Shown: piece after piece, positions 7,823 through 16,754 of the stretch | Layout: every line of letters begins with the position of its first letter | How positions within the stretch are numbered: the stretch's first letter is position 1 | From: CAKSHC01 sp045595395 | Lineage (GTDB): Bacteria; Bacillota; Clostridia; Oscillospirales; UMGS1783 | Direction: 5' to 3' | Assembly (NCBI GenBank): GCA_045595395.1 | Contig: JAZOAH010000028.1 | Span: forward strand, 186,001 to 250,000 | Length of the DNA: 64,000 nt | The notes under the pieces: generated by a model | The model's database searches: none | Seen by the model: the letters and a program-made list of their open reading frames with translations, nothing else | What the model was told of the DNA's origin: nothing | Position numbers and translations under genes: made by a program

Positions 7823-8764
7823 TTATACGATACGGTTATGCGTTTCTCCTCGATAAAAATACTGAATGTTCTCGGCCATGGCCGCCACACACCGAGCCCG
7901 TGCCTCGCTCGAGCCCCAGGCCATATGCGGCGTCAGGCAGACATTGGGTCTGTCCTTGATCTCAAAAAAGGGATGATCTTCACCAAACGGCTCGACCGAA
8001 TAGACATCGCAGCCCAACGCAATGCGCCCCTCTTTGGCCGCCTGCGCCAGTGCCGCTTCATCGGTCACGGCGCCACGCGCCACATTGATGACCACCGCAC
8101 CCGGCTTAAGGGAAGCAATGCGTTCTCGGCTGAGCATCCCACGTGTTTGGTCGTTGAGCGGACAGTGCAGGGACAGAATGTCCGATTCTCGACAAATGGT
8201 ATCCATATCGGCCGCTTCAAATTCGTTCTCGGGCGATCGGCGGCACATCAACACACGGCAACCCATCGCCTTGGCCATACCTGCCACTCGACGACCGATG
8301 CCTCCGCCGCCGACAACGCCCCAGGTCATGGATGACAACTCATGGAAGACGGGGTTCAGCCGATTGGCCACGCCCGACTCGGTATAGGCGCCGCTGCGGA
8401 CATAATCGCTATATTCAGTCAGCCTGGTCGCTAAGTTCAGAGCCATAGTCAGCGTCAGCTGCGCCACGCTATCGGTCGAGTACCCCGGCACATTGCACAG
8501 CGCCACGTCGTTTTGACGGCAATAGGCGGTATCAATGTTATCATACCCGGTCGCCGCTACACAAATGAGTCGAACGGCGGTACCCGACAAATTTTCAGGA
8601 TTGAGTTTGATCTTGTTGAGTACGGCTACATCGGCGTCCAGCAACCGCTCGTGCACCTGGTCGGGCGGCGTGTTGCCGTACACCGTCACATCTCCCACCG
8701 TTGTCAGCGGTGTCAAGTCGATGTCAGCACCCAAGGTATCCTTATCCAAAATTACGATCTTCAT
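7823..8764 (-). CDS. D-isomer-specific 2-hydroxyacid dehydrogenase
   Basis: The 313-residue protein has the NAD-binding Rossmann motif GVVGGGGIGRRVA at about residue 150 and the catalytic set of the family: Arg in INVARGAVTDE near 231, a Glu further on, and His in LTPHMAWGS near 283. Overall it resembles glycerate dehydrogenase/hydroxypyruvate reductase (HprA-like), with the HMAWGS ending seen in that subgroup. It would reduce 2-keto acids with NADH. The substrate is not certain. It is 10 bases downstream of the ZIP gene and 12 upstream of the branching enzyme, so the three are probably co-transcribed. Confidence 0.88.
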   Translation of the reverse strand: MKIVILDKDTLGADIDLTPLTTVGDVTVYGNTPPDQVHERLLDADVAVLNKIKLNPENLSGTAVRLICVAATGYDNIDTAYCRQNDVALCNVPGYSTDSVAQLTLTMALNLATRLTEYSDYVRSGAYTESGVANRLNPVFHELSSMTWGVVGGGGIGRRVAGMAKAMGCRVLMCRRSPENEFEAADMDTICRESDILSLHCPLNDQTRGMLSRERIASLKPGAVVINVARGAVTDEAALAQAAKEGRIALGCDVYSVEPFGEDHPFFEIKDRPNVCLTPHMAWGSSEARARCVAAMAENIQYFYRGETHNRIV

Positions 8765-8774
8765 GGTTTCTCCT

Positions 8775-9527
8775 TTATCCTAAGAGCACATCACTGATCA
8801 GCATCACACAAAAGCCGACCAACAACGCATAGGTCGCACCCCGCTGATGACCGTGGGCGTGGGTCTCGGGGATCATCTCATCAGAAACGACATAGAGCAT
8901 CGTCCCCCCGGCAAAGGCCAGCGCAAAGGGCAGAATGACCGAAGCCACACTCACCGCAAAATAGCCGATGAGTGTTCCCACGACCTCAATGACACCGGTT
9001 AACAGGGCAATGACAAAGGTTCGGCTCGGTTTGACCCCCGCCGCCAGCATCGGCCCGATGATGACCATGCCCTCCGGAATATTTTGCAGAGCAATACCCC
9101 CGGCGATCAACAGGGCTTGATTGGTATTGCCCGAACCAAATCCAACACCGGCGGCAATACCTTCGGGCAGATTATGAATGGCAATGGCCAGCACAAAAAG
9201 AAGTACCTTGCTCAGGTTGGCATTGTTGTGATGCTCCTCCTCGACGCCAATCAATTTATGCAGATGCGGCACAAGCTTATCAACTACATTCAGGCACAAA
9301 GCTCCTGCGAAGATACCGATCACCGTGATCAACAACCCATATCTACCGCCATATTCCAATGACGGCAAAATGAGTCCCAAAACAGCCGCCGCCAGCATGA
9401 CCCCCGCAGCAAAGGAAAGCATAATATCAGAAAATTTATGGGATATTTTCTTAAAAAGAAAGCCAATGACTGCACCGATCACCGTCGCTCCGCCGACGCC
9501 GGCCGCTGTCAATAATACCATTTCCAT
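8775..9527 (-). CDS. ZIP family divalent metal transporter
   Basis: The protein of about 250 residues has eight membrane segments. The ZIP metal site is in helix IV, HNLPEGIAAGVGFG (about residues 139-152), and helix V, QNIPEGMVI, matching the HNxPEG and xNxPEG signatures. A histidine-bearing variable loop (EEEHHN) precedes helix IV. It imports Zn2+ or related ions. A GTG sits directly before the chosen ATG; with GGGAG 9 bases upstream of the ATG and 6 of the GTG, either could be used. Confidence 0.92.
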   Translation of the reverse strand: MEMVLLTAAGVGGATVIGAVIGFLFKKISHKFSDIMLSFAAGVMLAAAVLGLILPSLEYGGRYGLLITVIGIFAGALCLNVVDKLVPHLHKLIGVEEEHHNNANLSKVLLFVLAIAIHNLPEGIAAGVGFGSGNTNQALLIAGGIALQNIPEGMVIIGPMLAAGVKPSRTFVIALLTGVIEVVGTLIGYFAVSVASVILPFALAFAGGTMLYVVSDEMIPETHAHGHQRGATYALLVGFCVMLISDVLLG

Positions 9528-9551
9528 CACGCAGTTCTCCCTATATACCTA

Positions 9552-10985
9552 TCAACACTGACGCATCAAGCGAATGTAGAATTCAACCGAACGATGCAGC
9601 GTTTCCAGACGGATACGCTCATTATGGCCGTGAATGGTGGCCCGCTCCTGGCTTGTCAGATCCATAGCCGAGAAGCGGTAGACCTTATCGGAAATGCGGC
9701 CGTAATGCCGAGAATCGGAGCACTGCACCATCAGATAGGGCGACACCAAGCAGCCCTTCCAGGTGGAAGCAACGGCACGGGAGACCCGCTCCCAACCCTC
9801 GCAGTCGGTAGTCGAGATACGGCTGGGGTTGACCCCGTCAATGGCTGTGATCTCAACCTGTTCATCTCCGACCGCACGACGCAGATGGTCCAGCGCCGAA
9901 TCAACAGTATCATAGGGATTGAGGCGCATATTGGACACCAACTCGGCCGTGGGCGGAATGACATTGGATGCCTGTGAGCCACGCATTTGGGTAAAGGCCA
10001 CGGTAGTTCGCACCAGTGCGTTGATCTCGCCGCCGCTGCTTTTGCAGATGCTGTCCAGTACCGGCGCAAACAGCCACAGATTAGCAAAGATCAGTCGATA
10101 GACAAAGGTCGAATGACGGCCCAGGGTATCAAACAAAGCCGCAACCGGCGGTGTTAGATGGAAAGGAAACGGCTTTTTCAGCACACGGCAGCAGGCCTTG
10201 GCCAATCGGTCAATGGGTGCGCCCGGCTTGGGCGCCGAGGCATGGCCGCCCGAGGATGTGACACGGTAACGGGCGGCGATCATCCCCTTTTCGGCAATGC
10301 CGATCATGCCACAGGGCAATGTGACGCCGGGAAATACATTTTCGACCACAGCGCCGCCCTCATCCAAGACCAGCGCAGGAGTAATGCCCTTATTCTCAAA
10401 CCAATCGACGATGTGCACCGCACCCTCGCCGTTGATCTCTTCCACGCCCGAAAAGGCAAAATAGATATCCTGCTCAGGGGTAAAGCCTTGAGCGATCAAG
10501 TGGTCGGCGGCGGTGAGGATGGCATTCATCGTCACCTTGGTGTCCAGCGTTCCTCGGCCCCACAATACACCGTCTTCGATCAGCCCATCAAAGGCCGGCT
10601 TTTCCCACCCGGACTCCTCGACCGGCACCACATCATAATGGGACATCAGCACGGCGGGATCACCCTCGCCCTTGCCGGCCCAGCGGAAAAGAAGGGCACG
10701 GTCGGGCAGCTCGGTATACTCGCAACAGGCGAACACATGCGGATAGAGGGTGGGCAGCATATGGACCAGCTTGTCGAACTCGGCATCATCCTCCAAGGAT
10801 GGATCAGTATAAGAAACGGTCTTGCAACGAATGAGCGCTTGCAGATTATGGACCGCCTTGTCCTTATCAAACGCTTCCTCGACCGCTTGCGGCATCACCG
10901 ATGCCTTGGGGGTAAAACAAAAGGTGCGTATCAGCAACACGGCAAGCAACAGTGCCAACGCCGCTATCGGGATCAGCCACCACAT
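9552..10985 (-). CDS. M20 family metallopeptidase (PM20D1/CPS1-like), membrane-anchored
   Basis: The 477-residue protein begins with a single hydrophobic anchor (residues 2-22). The M20 metal ligands are visible: HYDVVPV near residue 117, GRGTLDTK near 148, and the catalytic glutamates in SGVEEINGEG near 184; the dimerisation domain lies between about 225 and 380. The long form with an N-terminal anchor resembles yeast carboxypeptidase S and mammalian PM20D1. It likely releases amino acids from dipeptides or N-acyl amino acids. The ATG at 10985, not the longer open frame, is chosen because the next upstream gene ends 1 base before it. It is coupled to the two membrane genes upstream. Confidence 0.9.
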   Translation of the reverse strand: MWWLIPIAALALLLAVLLIRTFCFTPKASVMPQAVEEAFDKDKAVHNLQALIRCKTVSYTDPSLEDDAEFDKLVHMLPTLYPHVFACCEYTELPDRALLFRWAGKGEGDPAVLMSHYDVVPVEESGWEKPAFDGLIEDGVLWGRGTLDTKVTMNAILTAADHLIAQGFTPEQDIYFAFSGVEEINGEGAVHIVDWFENKGITPALVLDEGGAVVENVFPGVTLPCGMIGIAEKGMIAARYRVTSSGGHASAPKPGAPIDRLAKACCRVLKKPFPFHLTPPVAALFDTLGRHSTFVYRLIFANLWLFAPVLDSICKSSGGEINALVRTTVAFTQMRGSQASNVIPPTAELVSNMRLNPYDTVDSALDHLRRAVGDEQVEITAIDGVNPSRISTTDCEGWERVSRAVASTWKGCLVSPYLMVQCSDSRHYGRISDKVYRFSAMDLTSQERATIHGHNERIRLETLHRSVEFYIRLMRQC

Positions 10986-10986
10986 C

Positions 10987-11652
10987 TTACAGCCATCCTT
11001 TCTTATACATAAACCGTGCCACCGCAATGGTAAAGACCACGCCGACCGGCACCATGATGCCGACCGTACCCTGGTTGAGAGCTGGTACAAAGATAAAGAG
11101 TATGAGCATGAGAATGATCGGTGCAATGGCCAATTTCACATTTTTGGATACAAATACAACAGCCAGGCCGCCAAACAGTGCCGGCAGGATCATGTTGAAA
11201 GCCGGCTCCAGCACCGGCGACTCCAGGATCGGAGTCAGCGGGCCCAGTGCGATCACGCCGATGATAATGATCAGGGTGGTCACGATGCTGGACACCGAAA
11301 TGGCAATGGTAGAAATGACTTCGCCCTCCTCGCTGGTGGCCTTGACCTTGGCTCGTTCCATGGCATCGGTGGCGCAGGGCAGTTTCAGATTGGAAATATT
11401 GCCGGTGATAAAGGACAAATAGGTGCCGCCGGCGCCCAGCATGGGCACATAGGTAAAGATCTCAACGATACCGACCGCCCAGTACATCGGTGCAGTAGCC
11501 AGCAGTCCCTTACCCAGCACAGCCAAGTCGGGCACAGCGTTAAAGATGATCGATACGGCAACAGGGAAAGCCATGATGAGCAGACCGACCACGATGCCCC
11601 AGTTGCGTCCGTCGCGGTGGACGCTGTCCATATAGGAAAGTTGTTTTTTCAT
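10987..11652 (-). CDS. Integral membrane protein, partner of DUF5058 protein
   Basis: The 221-residue protein has about five membrane segments. A short hydrophilic stretch in the middle (about residues 92-110) contains LPCATDAMERAKVKA. Homologues in Clostridia are usually annotated as hypothetical membrane proteins next to DUF5058 genes; I recognise the pairing but no known function. It is 13 bases downstream of the DUF5058 gene and 1 base upstream of the M20 peptidase, suggesting a two-subunit membrane carrier working with the peptidase. The start at 11652 has AAGGAGG-like sequence (rev of cctttTCCTCC) close upstream. Confidence 0.8.
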   Translation of the reverse strand: MKKQLSYMDSVHRDGRNWGIVVGLLIMAFPVAVSIIFNAVPDLAVLGKGLLATAPMYWAVGIVEIFTYVPMLGAGGTYLSFITGNISNLKLPCATDAMERAKVKATSEEGEVISTIAISVSSIVTTLIIIIGVIALGPLTPILESPVLEPAFNMILPALFGGLAVVFVSKNVKLAIAPIILMLILFIFVPALNQGTVGIMVPVGVVFTIAVARFMYKKGWL

Positions 11653-11665
11653 ATCCTTTTCCTCC

Positions 11666-12400
11666 TTAACCCAGCCAGCCGGTGATGGGAATGGCCGAGG
11701 CCATGCCGGCCACCAAACTCAGAGGCAGGGCGTAGTCTTCCATCCAGCGGGCTTTGAGTTTTTTGGCCGAGAGGCCGAAGACGGCCATAACCACAGCCGA
11801 CACCGCCATGACAGCGACCGGGATCAAGCCCGAGGTGTCGCCGTTCACAATCTTGCCCACATCACAGAAGACATAGCCGAGGAAGGCCGAGATCATACCC
11901 AAAAACATGGCCGTATTGAGGATCTCGCCCCATTTTTTATCCTTCATGCCGATCTTATTCATGCCGCCCTGGATCTTCTTGGTGACAAAGGGTACCAGCA
12001 CCAGGCCGGCTGCTATACTCAGCGTCATGACCCAAAGCACCGACACGTAAAGCGACGGGTCGGTGATAGTCGCACCGGACGACACGCCGGCGGCGTTGAG
12101 GGTATTATTTGACGCAATGGTCTCATAGGACATCGAGCCGATGACCGAAAGGCGCAGCCAGGGCAAGGCAATGCCCAGCGACTTGGACAGCGCCACGACC
12201 GATACCAGAATGGCCACCGCCGGCGCCACGGTAAAGACCGCCGATGAGGTAATGGTCGATTGGACCGTTTGCTTACTGATGCCCAGTTCTTTGGCTCGGC
12301 GTACCGCCTTGACTAAAAAATACACCGATTGCGCCAGAACAACGGCAATGATGATCCCAACCAGTACAAACAGGATGGGGTGATTGACATAAAACTCCAA
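11666..12400 (-). CDS. DUF5058 family membrane protein
   Basis: The 244-residue protein has about six membrane segments. Its central part, SSAVFTVAPAVAILVSVVAL followed by LPWLRLSVIGSMSYE, is the recognisable core of DUF5058, a family without assigned function. The start is TTG at 12400: AAGGAGG lies 8 bases upstream, whereas the in-frame ATG at 12424 lies before that binding site and would place it inside the coding region. It leads a three-gene set with a second membrane protein and an M20 peptidase. A role as a transporter for the peptidase's substrate or product is inference from context only. Confidence 0.82.
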   Translation of the reverse strand: MEFYVNHPILFVLVGIIIAVVLAQSVYFLVKAVRRAKELGISKQTVQSTITSSAVFTVAPAVAILVSVVALSKSLGIALPWLRLSVIGSMSYETIASNNTLNAAGVSSGATITDPSLYVSVLWVMTLSIAAGLVLVPFVTKKIQGGMNKIGMKDKKWGEILNTAMFLGMISAFLGYVFCDVGKIVNGDTSGLIPVAVMAVSAVVMAVFGLSAKKLKARWMEDYALPLSLVAGMASAIPITGWLG

Positions 12401-12497
12401 AAGAGATCCCTCCTTTTTTATCATACTTATACCATACCATATTTTTGCAAGATTCGCAACCCAAAAGAACGACCGCCTCAGTATCTTTTCCCGGCAA

Positions 12498-12529
12498 GAA
12501 AAAAGCCCTGCACCGACAGGTACAGAGCT
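12498..12529 (-). terminator. Terminator of the zinc-ribbon gene
   Basis: On the minus strand AGCTCTGTACC pairs with GGTGCAGGGCT over 11 positions (two G-T wobbles) around TGTC and is followed by TTTTTT. Confidence 0.88.
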
Positions 12530-12548
12530 TTTTGTTTGATTGTGATTA

Positions 12549-13004
12549 TTATTCCATGTTGGCGCAAAGCACAATGGAGACGATGAGCAGAGCTACCGAA
12601 CCGGTTAAACGGCAAATGGCATTAAACAGAGCCTCTTTGCCCGATTTCTTCAGCAGAACCTGAATGAAATGGATGACGCCGAGGGCCAGTGCGCCCAAAA
12701 CCAGCAGCAGCGACAAAACAGCGCATGCAGGATTATTTTCAATATAGCCATAAACGTTGATGCTGGAAGAATACTTGCTGTAGGATACATATCCGTCAAT
12801 AGCAGCAGAAGCCACTGCACAAGCGCCGAACATGGCGGAAAGGATGGTCAGCAGGTTGCCCAAGAAGGTCATCAGAATATTGGGTTTGTTGTCCGTTTCA
12901 GGCGTTGCCGGTGCGGGATCGACAGCATTGAGCTTGGTGCCGCAGCCATTGCAGAAATTGTTGGCGTCATCGTACTGCATGCCGCAGGAAGGACAGATTT
13001 TCAT
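12549..13004 (-). CDS. Zinc-ribbon membrane protein
   Basis: The 151-residue protein opens with a zinc ribbon (CPSCG at residues 4-8 and CNGCG near 19), then a short Pro/Ala linker and three hydrophobic segments. This zinc_ribbon_2-plus-membrane layout is common in Clostridia and has no fixed function. The start ATG at 13004 is fixed by GGAGG 9 bases upstream; it is a single-gene transcript with its own promoter and terminator. Confidence 0.82.
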   Translation of the reverse strand: MKICPSCGMQYDDANNFCNGCGTKLNAVDPAPATPETDNKPNILMTFLGNLLTILSAMFGACAVASAAIDGYVSYSKYSSSINVYGYIENNPACAVLSLLLVLGALALGVIHFIQVLLKKSGKEALFNAICRLTGSVALLIVSIVLCANME

Positions 13005-13044
13005 AGGTGATTCCTCCAATATAATATATTGTTGCACTATTGTC

Positions 13045-13073
13045 ATTGTACTAAAATCCTCAACACATGTCAA
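13045..13073 (-). promoter_or_regulatory. sigma-A promoter of the zinc-ribbon gene
   Basis: On the minus strand TTGACA (13073-13068), 17-bp spacer, TACAAT (13050-13045). Confidence 0.82.
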
Positions 13074-13353
13074 TAAAAATGGTACCATGCAACATCATAT
13101 TTCTCTCGCCAAAAGGCGAATTTCATTAAAAAAACCGATAAGTTAAAACTTGTCGATTTTTGAAAGAGTAACACAAATTCGATGCCATTTTATTTTTTGA
13201 CCTATATGTTCGAACTCCTACATATTCTTATAATTCGTCTGCAAAGCAGACACTTAAATTATTCATTATTCATCAGCGTAAGCGACTTCATTATTCATTA
13301 CGGAAATCCTGTCGAATGAATGATGAATAATGAAAAATGAATAGTGAATAATA
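13074..13353. repeat. AT-rich intergenic block with small hairpins
   Basis: No coding frame is supported in this stretch. It is far richer in A and T than its surroundings and holds several short palindromes: TCGCC-AAAA-GGCGA (13106-13119), CGATAAG/CTTGTCG near 13133-13152, and GTCTGC-AAA-GCAGAC (13237-13251). The same style of hairpin recurs in the other tRNA-flanking intergenic block at 47641-47812. Confidence 0.6.
13262..13334. repeat. Inverted repeat built of ATTCATTATTCAT units
   Basis: TTCATTATTCATCA at 13262-13275 is exactly inverted as TGATGAATAATGAA at 13321-13334. A further partial unit (TTCATTATTCATTA) lies near 13289, and degenerate copies continue to 13353. It looks like a MITE-like or intergenic repeat; no transposase is present. 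Confidence 0.65.
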
Positions 13354-13390
13354 CAAAACAAAATCCCATCGACAAAAGTCGACAGGATTT
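13354..13390 (-). terminator. Terminator of tRNA-Arg
   Basis: On the minus strand AAATCC-T-GTCGAC pairs with GTCGAT-G-GGATTT around TTTT, followed by TGTTTTGT. It starts a few bases after the tRNA CCA end. Confidence 0.82.
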
Positions 13391-13396
13391 CCGTTT

Positions 13397-13473
13397 TGGT
13401 ACGCCCGACTGGATTCGAACCAGCGACCTTCAGAGTCGGAGTCTGACGCTCTATCCAACTGAGCTCCGGGCGC
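13397..13473 (-). tRNA. tRNA-Arg (anticodon CCG)
   Basis: A complete cloverleaf reads on the minus strand: acceptor GCGCCCG/CGGGCGT, D stem GCTC/GAGC, anticodon stem TCAGA/TCTGA with loop CTCCGAC (anticodon CCG), T stem GCTGG/CCAGT with loop TTCGAAT, and an encoded CCA. It reads CGG arginine codons. It lies 38 bases after the penicillin-binding protein gene, with no room for a strong promoter of its own, so it may be co-transcribed. Confidence 0.96.
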
Positions 13474-13478
13474 ATACC

Positions 13479-13500
13479 CTGCCCCGCCGAGGCGGGGCAG
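13479..13500 (-). other. GC hairpin between PBP gene and tRNA-Arg
   Basis: CTGCCCCGCC/GGCGGGGCAG form a perfect 10-bp stem with a 2-base loop, lying 12 bases past the PBP stop. There is no T run on either side, so it is not a standard terminator; it could protect or help process a PBP-tRNA transcript. Confidence 0.6.
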
Positions 13501-13511
13501 AGTTTTAATTG

Positions 13512-16500
13512 TTAATTGACCTCAATGACCAGATTGTAGTCCTTGTTGACCGATTCAATGACATAGGTATAGGTCTTGGTTTGAGATCCACTCTGTTTGG
13601 TCGGGGTCAGGATTTCGTTGTCGTTCCAAACACCGCCCAGCGTATAGCCGGGTGAAACCATGATCGAGAAGGCAAAGCTCTCACCTTCCTTGATCGTAAC
13701 GGTCGTATTGGCGCTGGGGGAGGTAAAATAACCCTGGCCTCGGTCAGGCATCGTTATGGTAAAGCTCTTTTGCTCATAGATAACATTGGGGTTGTATAAC
13801 TTCGGCTCGGCCGAGCGGGAATGTGATGTGCACAGATAGTTGTTCGTGCCGCTGCCGGTGGAATAGCCGGCATAGGTGTTGGGTTTCTGAACGTTGGCCC
13901 AGACAACACCAGACAGAGCTAGCGGCGTACCGTCCGGAATCGGCCGATAGACATACTGTGCATCGGTGGTCGGAAAATTAACGGCTTTCTCACGCACCAC
14001 ATGGATCATCGACGCCAGGTGGGCCGAATCACAACCGTCGTGTGCGATCTGTCCCGACTTATCACAGATGTATACGGGGACATGGCAGGTGCAGGATTCT
14101 TGGGGAATGGACTTCTGTGTATACCATGCCGTCATGGTACGGTCACCTCGTACATCGATCAGGCAGTTGGCGTCGGCCAACATGCCGCAATCGGCGCACA
14201 CCGTTTGCTGCACCAGCGAGGAAGGACGAGCCGCCAAAGAGCCGCCGGACCAACCGACCTTGTTGATGACATGCTGCATGATCTTTTTCCAGGTGGTCTG
14301 GGAAATGTTCCAGGCCACGCCGTTAGTCAACAGGCTTTGCTGTTCATCATACCCGACCCAAAGTGCCGCTGCAAAATAAGGCGTATAGCCGGCATACCAC
14401 TTATCGTAGTTAAAATTCGAGGTACCGGTCTTACCGGCCAAGGGCACACTCAAGCTACCGCCGTTGGCCAGACCGTTTTTCACACCGTCAACCAACAGAT
14501 CCTGCATCAGCCATGCACTCTCGCGCGAGCAGACCCGCTCGCCCTCTTCTTTATTTTCCAGAACGATCTGACCCGACTGGGTCTCGACCTTGGTATAGGA
14601 GATGGGCTCATAGTAGACACCGCCCGAAGCGATAGCGCTGTAGCCGCCGACCATTTCCTTCAGGTATACACCATAGGTCATGGCGCCCATCGACAGCGCA
14701 GCCAGATTTTCGTCGCCGTTGGTACCCGGGATCAGCGTCATATTCAACTTATCGGCAAGGAAATTATACGAATTAGCATGCCCCAATTTGTTGAGCACCT
14801 GAGCCGCCGTAGCATTGAGCGACTGACGGATGGCGGTGAACATGGTCGTCATGCCGTAATAATACTTGTTGGAGTTTTGAGGATAACCGCCGCCGTTCAT
14901 AATTGATACCGGCGCATCGTCCACGACGCTACCCTGGGTGATAACACCGGCCTCCAGTGCAGGCAGGTAGACCGAAAGCGGCTTGATCGTGGAGCCGGGC
15001 TGGCGTCTGGTTGCCGTCGCACGGTTAAGGTCGCGACTATTCTTATCGCCACGGCCGCCGATGACACCGATAATATGACCGTTGGTGTAATCCATTAGCA
15101 GGGTTGCAACCTGATAATCGGCATCCGGATCCGAGTCTTTGGGGAAATAGGATGGGGTGGCAAAGGCCTCTTCCAAGGCATTCTGCACAGCCATGTTGGC
15201 CGTTGTATAGATGCGCAAGCCGCCGCTGAAGAGGTAATTGGAGGCGGCCAACTCCGAATATCCCTTTTTCTCTTGGAGGTCACGGAGAACATCATCAATC
15301 ACCATATCCACAAACCAGGAATAGGCGTTGGACAATGCCATCGTTTTGCCGTCGGGATTAAAGACCAGTTCCTGAGCGACTGCCTCATCATATTCATCCT
15401 GCGTCAAATAGCCCAGATCCCGCATTTTGCCCAAGATCAGATTTTTACGGTAGGCATTCTCATCCGGATGGTCATAAGGCTCATACACGGCCGGCTTATT
15501 GATAATGCCGAACAGCGCCGCACTTTCAGCCACCGTCAGTTCCGACACTGTCTTGTTGAAATACAGTTCGGTAGCCTTGCCCAGACCGTAAGCACGATAA
15601 TTGAAATAAACGGTATTGATATAATACTCTAAGATGTCGTTTTTCTGATATTTGCGCTCGATATACAGCGCACGCAGGATCTCCTGTGCTTTACGCTGCC
15701 AGGTGCGATCGTTATCCTTAGTCAGGTTTTTGATCAGCTGCTGGGTAATGGTAGAGCCGCCGTAATCGTCGTCACCCAAAACCCAACCGATCACGGCACC
15801 GCCGAAGCGTTTCCAGTCGACACCATTATGCTGCCAAAACCGCTCATCTTCGATCGAAATCAGCGCTTTGACGGCATGCTCCGGAACATCTTCGAGGTTG
15901 ACCCAGCTTCGATTTTCATTGACAAAGAGCTCCTGCATCTTCTCCTGCTCGCCCGTTTCGGGATTCTGAGCATACAGGGTGGTTGTGTATTCCAACGTAC
16001 GATTAGCAAACAGTTCGTCCATGGCCGGATCGGTATACCCATTAACCAGTGCCACAAAGGTGATGATGCCGACGGCGAGGCAGCCGCCGATAAAGGAGCC
16101 GACATAACCGGCGATCTTTAACAGTTTTCCGTTGGACAGAAAACGATTTTTCTTCTCAGGAGACGGCTTGCTTTGCCGCTTGAGGGCTGCCGCATCAACC
16201 TTGACCGTATCACCCATAGGCGGTTGCTCGGCCTTGGGCGCCTCGGGGACGGTGAAGGGCGCCGTATGATCCACGATAGGAATATTGTTAAAATCCTGCA
16301 TCGGCTCGGCCTTGACAGTCTCCGGAAGATCCGGCTCGTAAATCACGGAAGGATCGATCTCCTGCGCCTGCTTGGGCTGGTCAAAGGGCAGATCCATGCC
16401 GCCGGAGAGGGCTGTCATGGCATTGAAAGCCACCTCGGCATTATGCGCATCTTCCTGCTCCAGCTTCTGCAGCTGCTTGAGTTCCTCTTCGTTAAGCGGC

Positions 16501-16631
16501 TCGTTATCCAATTCGGACGCATCAAAGGAAGGCTGTGCCGACTGGGGCACATCCGTCTTTTTCATGCTTTCATCGAGCAGTCTATTCAGTTCGTTGAAAT
16601 CAAATTCGGTAAAATCGAATTCATCGTTCAA
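13512..16631 (-). CDS. Class A penicillin-binding protein (PBP1A family), long form
   Basis: The protein of about 1039 residues has an acidic, Glu/Gln-rich cytoplasmic region of roughly 170 residues, one membrane anchor, a GT51 glycosyltransferase domain (EDERFWQHNGVDW; GGSTITQQLIKNLT), and a transpeptidase domain with STIK (the SxxK serine), SLNAT (SxN) and KTGTS. A Cys-bearing linker (VCADCG ... CTCH) and a C-terminal beta-rich tail of about 100 residues follow. It polymerises and cross-links peptidoglycan at the outer membrane face. The start TTG at 16631 lies 8 bases after AGAGG, better than the upstream GTG that overlaps it. A paralogue follows directly upstream. Confidence 0.93.
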   Translation of the reverse strand: MNDEFDFTEFDFNELNRLLDESMKKTDVPQSAQPSFDASELDNEPLNEEELKQLQKLEQEDAHNAEVAFNAMTALSGGMDLPFDQPKQAQEIDPSVIYEPDLPETVKAEPMQDFNNIPIVDHTAPFTVPEAPKAEQPPMGDTVKVDAAALKRQSKPSPEKKNRFLSNGKLLKIAGYVGSFIGGCLAVGIITFVALVNGYTDPAMDELFANRTLEYTTTLYAQNPETGEQEKMQELFVNENRSWVNLEDVPEHAVKALISIEDERFWQHNGVDWKRFGGAVIGWVLGDDDYGGSTITQQLIKNLTKDNDRTWQRKAQEILRALYIERKYQKNDILEYYINTVYFNYRAYGLGKATELYFNKTVSELTVAESAALFGIINKPAVYEPYDHPDENAYRKNLILGKMRDLGYLTQDEYDEAVAQELVFNPDGKTMALSNAYSWFVDMVIDDVLRDLQEKKGYSELAASNYLFSGGLRIYTTANMAVQNALEEAFATPSYFPKDSDPDADYQVATLLMDYTNGHIIGVIGGRGDKNSRDLNRATATRRQPGSTIKPLSVYLPALEAGVITQGSVVDDAPVSIMNGGGYPQNSNKYYYGMTTMFTAIRQSLNATAAQVLNKLGHANSYNFLADKLNMTLIPGTNGDENLAALSMGAMTYGVYLKEMVGGYSAIASGGVYYEPISYTKVETQSGQIVLENKEEGERVCSRESAWLMQDLLVDGVKNGLANGGSLSVPLAGKTGTSNFNYDKWYAGYTPYFAAALWVGYDEQQSLLTNGVAWNISQTTWKKIMQHVINKVGWSGGSLAARPSSLVQQTVCADCGMLADANCLIDVRGDRTMTAWYTQKSIPQESCTCHVPVYICDKSGQIAHDGCDSAHLASMIHVVREKAVNFPTTDAQYVYRPIPDGTPLALSGVVWANVQKPNTYAGYSTGSGTNNYLCTSHSRSAEPKLYNPNVIYEQKSFTITMPDRGQGYFTSPSANTTVTIKEGESFAFSIMVSPGYTLGGVWNDNEILTPTKQSGSQTKTYTYVIESVNKDYNLVIEVN

Positions 16632-16706
16632 TTCTTTCACCTCTTTGTATTCGAATCAACTCACCTTATTATATCATAATTCCTCGTAATTTCAAGCATA
16701 TCCTAA

Positions 16707-16745
16707 AAATAAAACAGAAAACCGGATCATGCGACCCGGTTTTTT
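16707..16745 (-). terminator. Terminator between the two PBP genes
   Basis: On the minus strand AAAACCGG pairs with CCGGTTTT, followed by CTGTTTTATTTT. It ends the 718-residue PBP transcript, so the two paralogues are probably transcribed separately. Confidence 0.85.
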
Positions 16746-16754
16746 GTCATTCTT

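Noticed and set aside
13266..13475. A 69-codon minus-strand open frame across tRNA-Arg and the ATTCAT repeats
   Set aside because: It reads through the tRNA, its terminator and AT repeats and has no protein-like composition.
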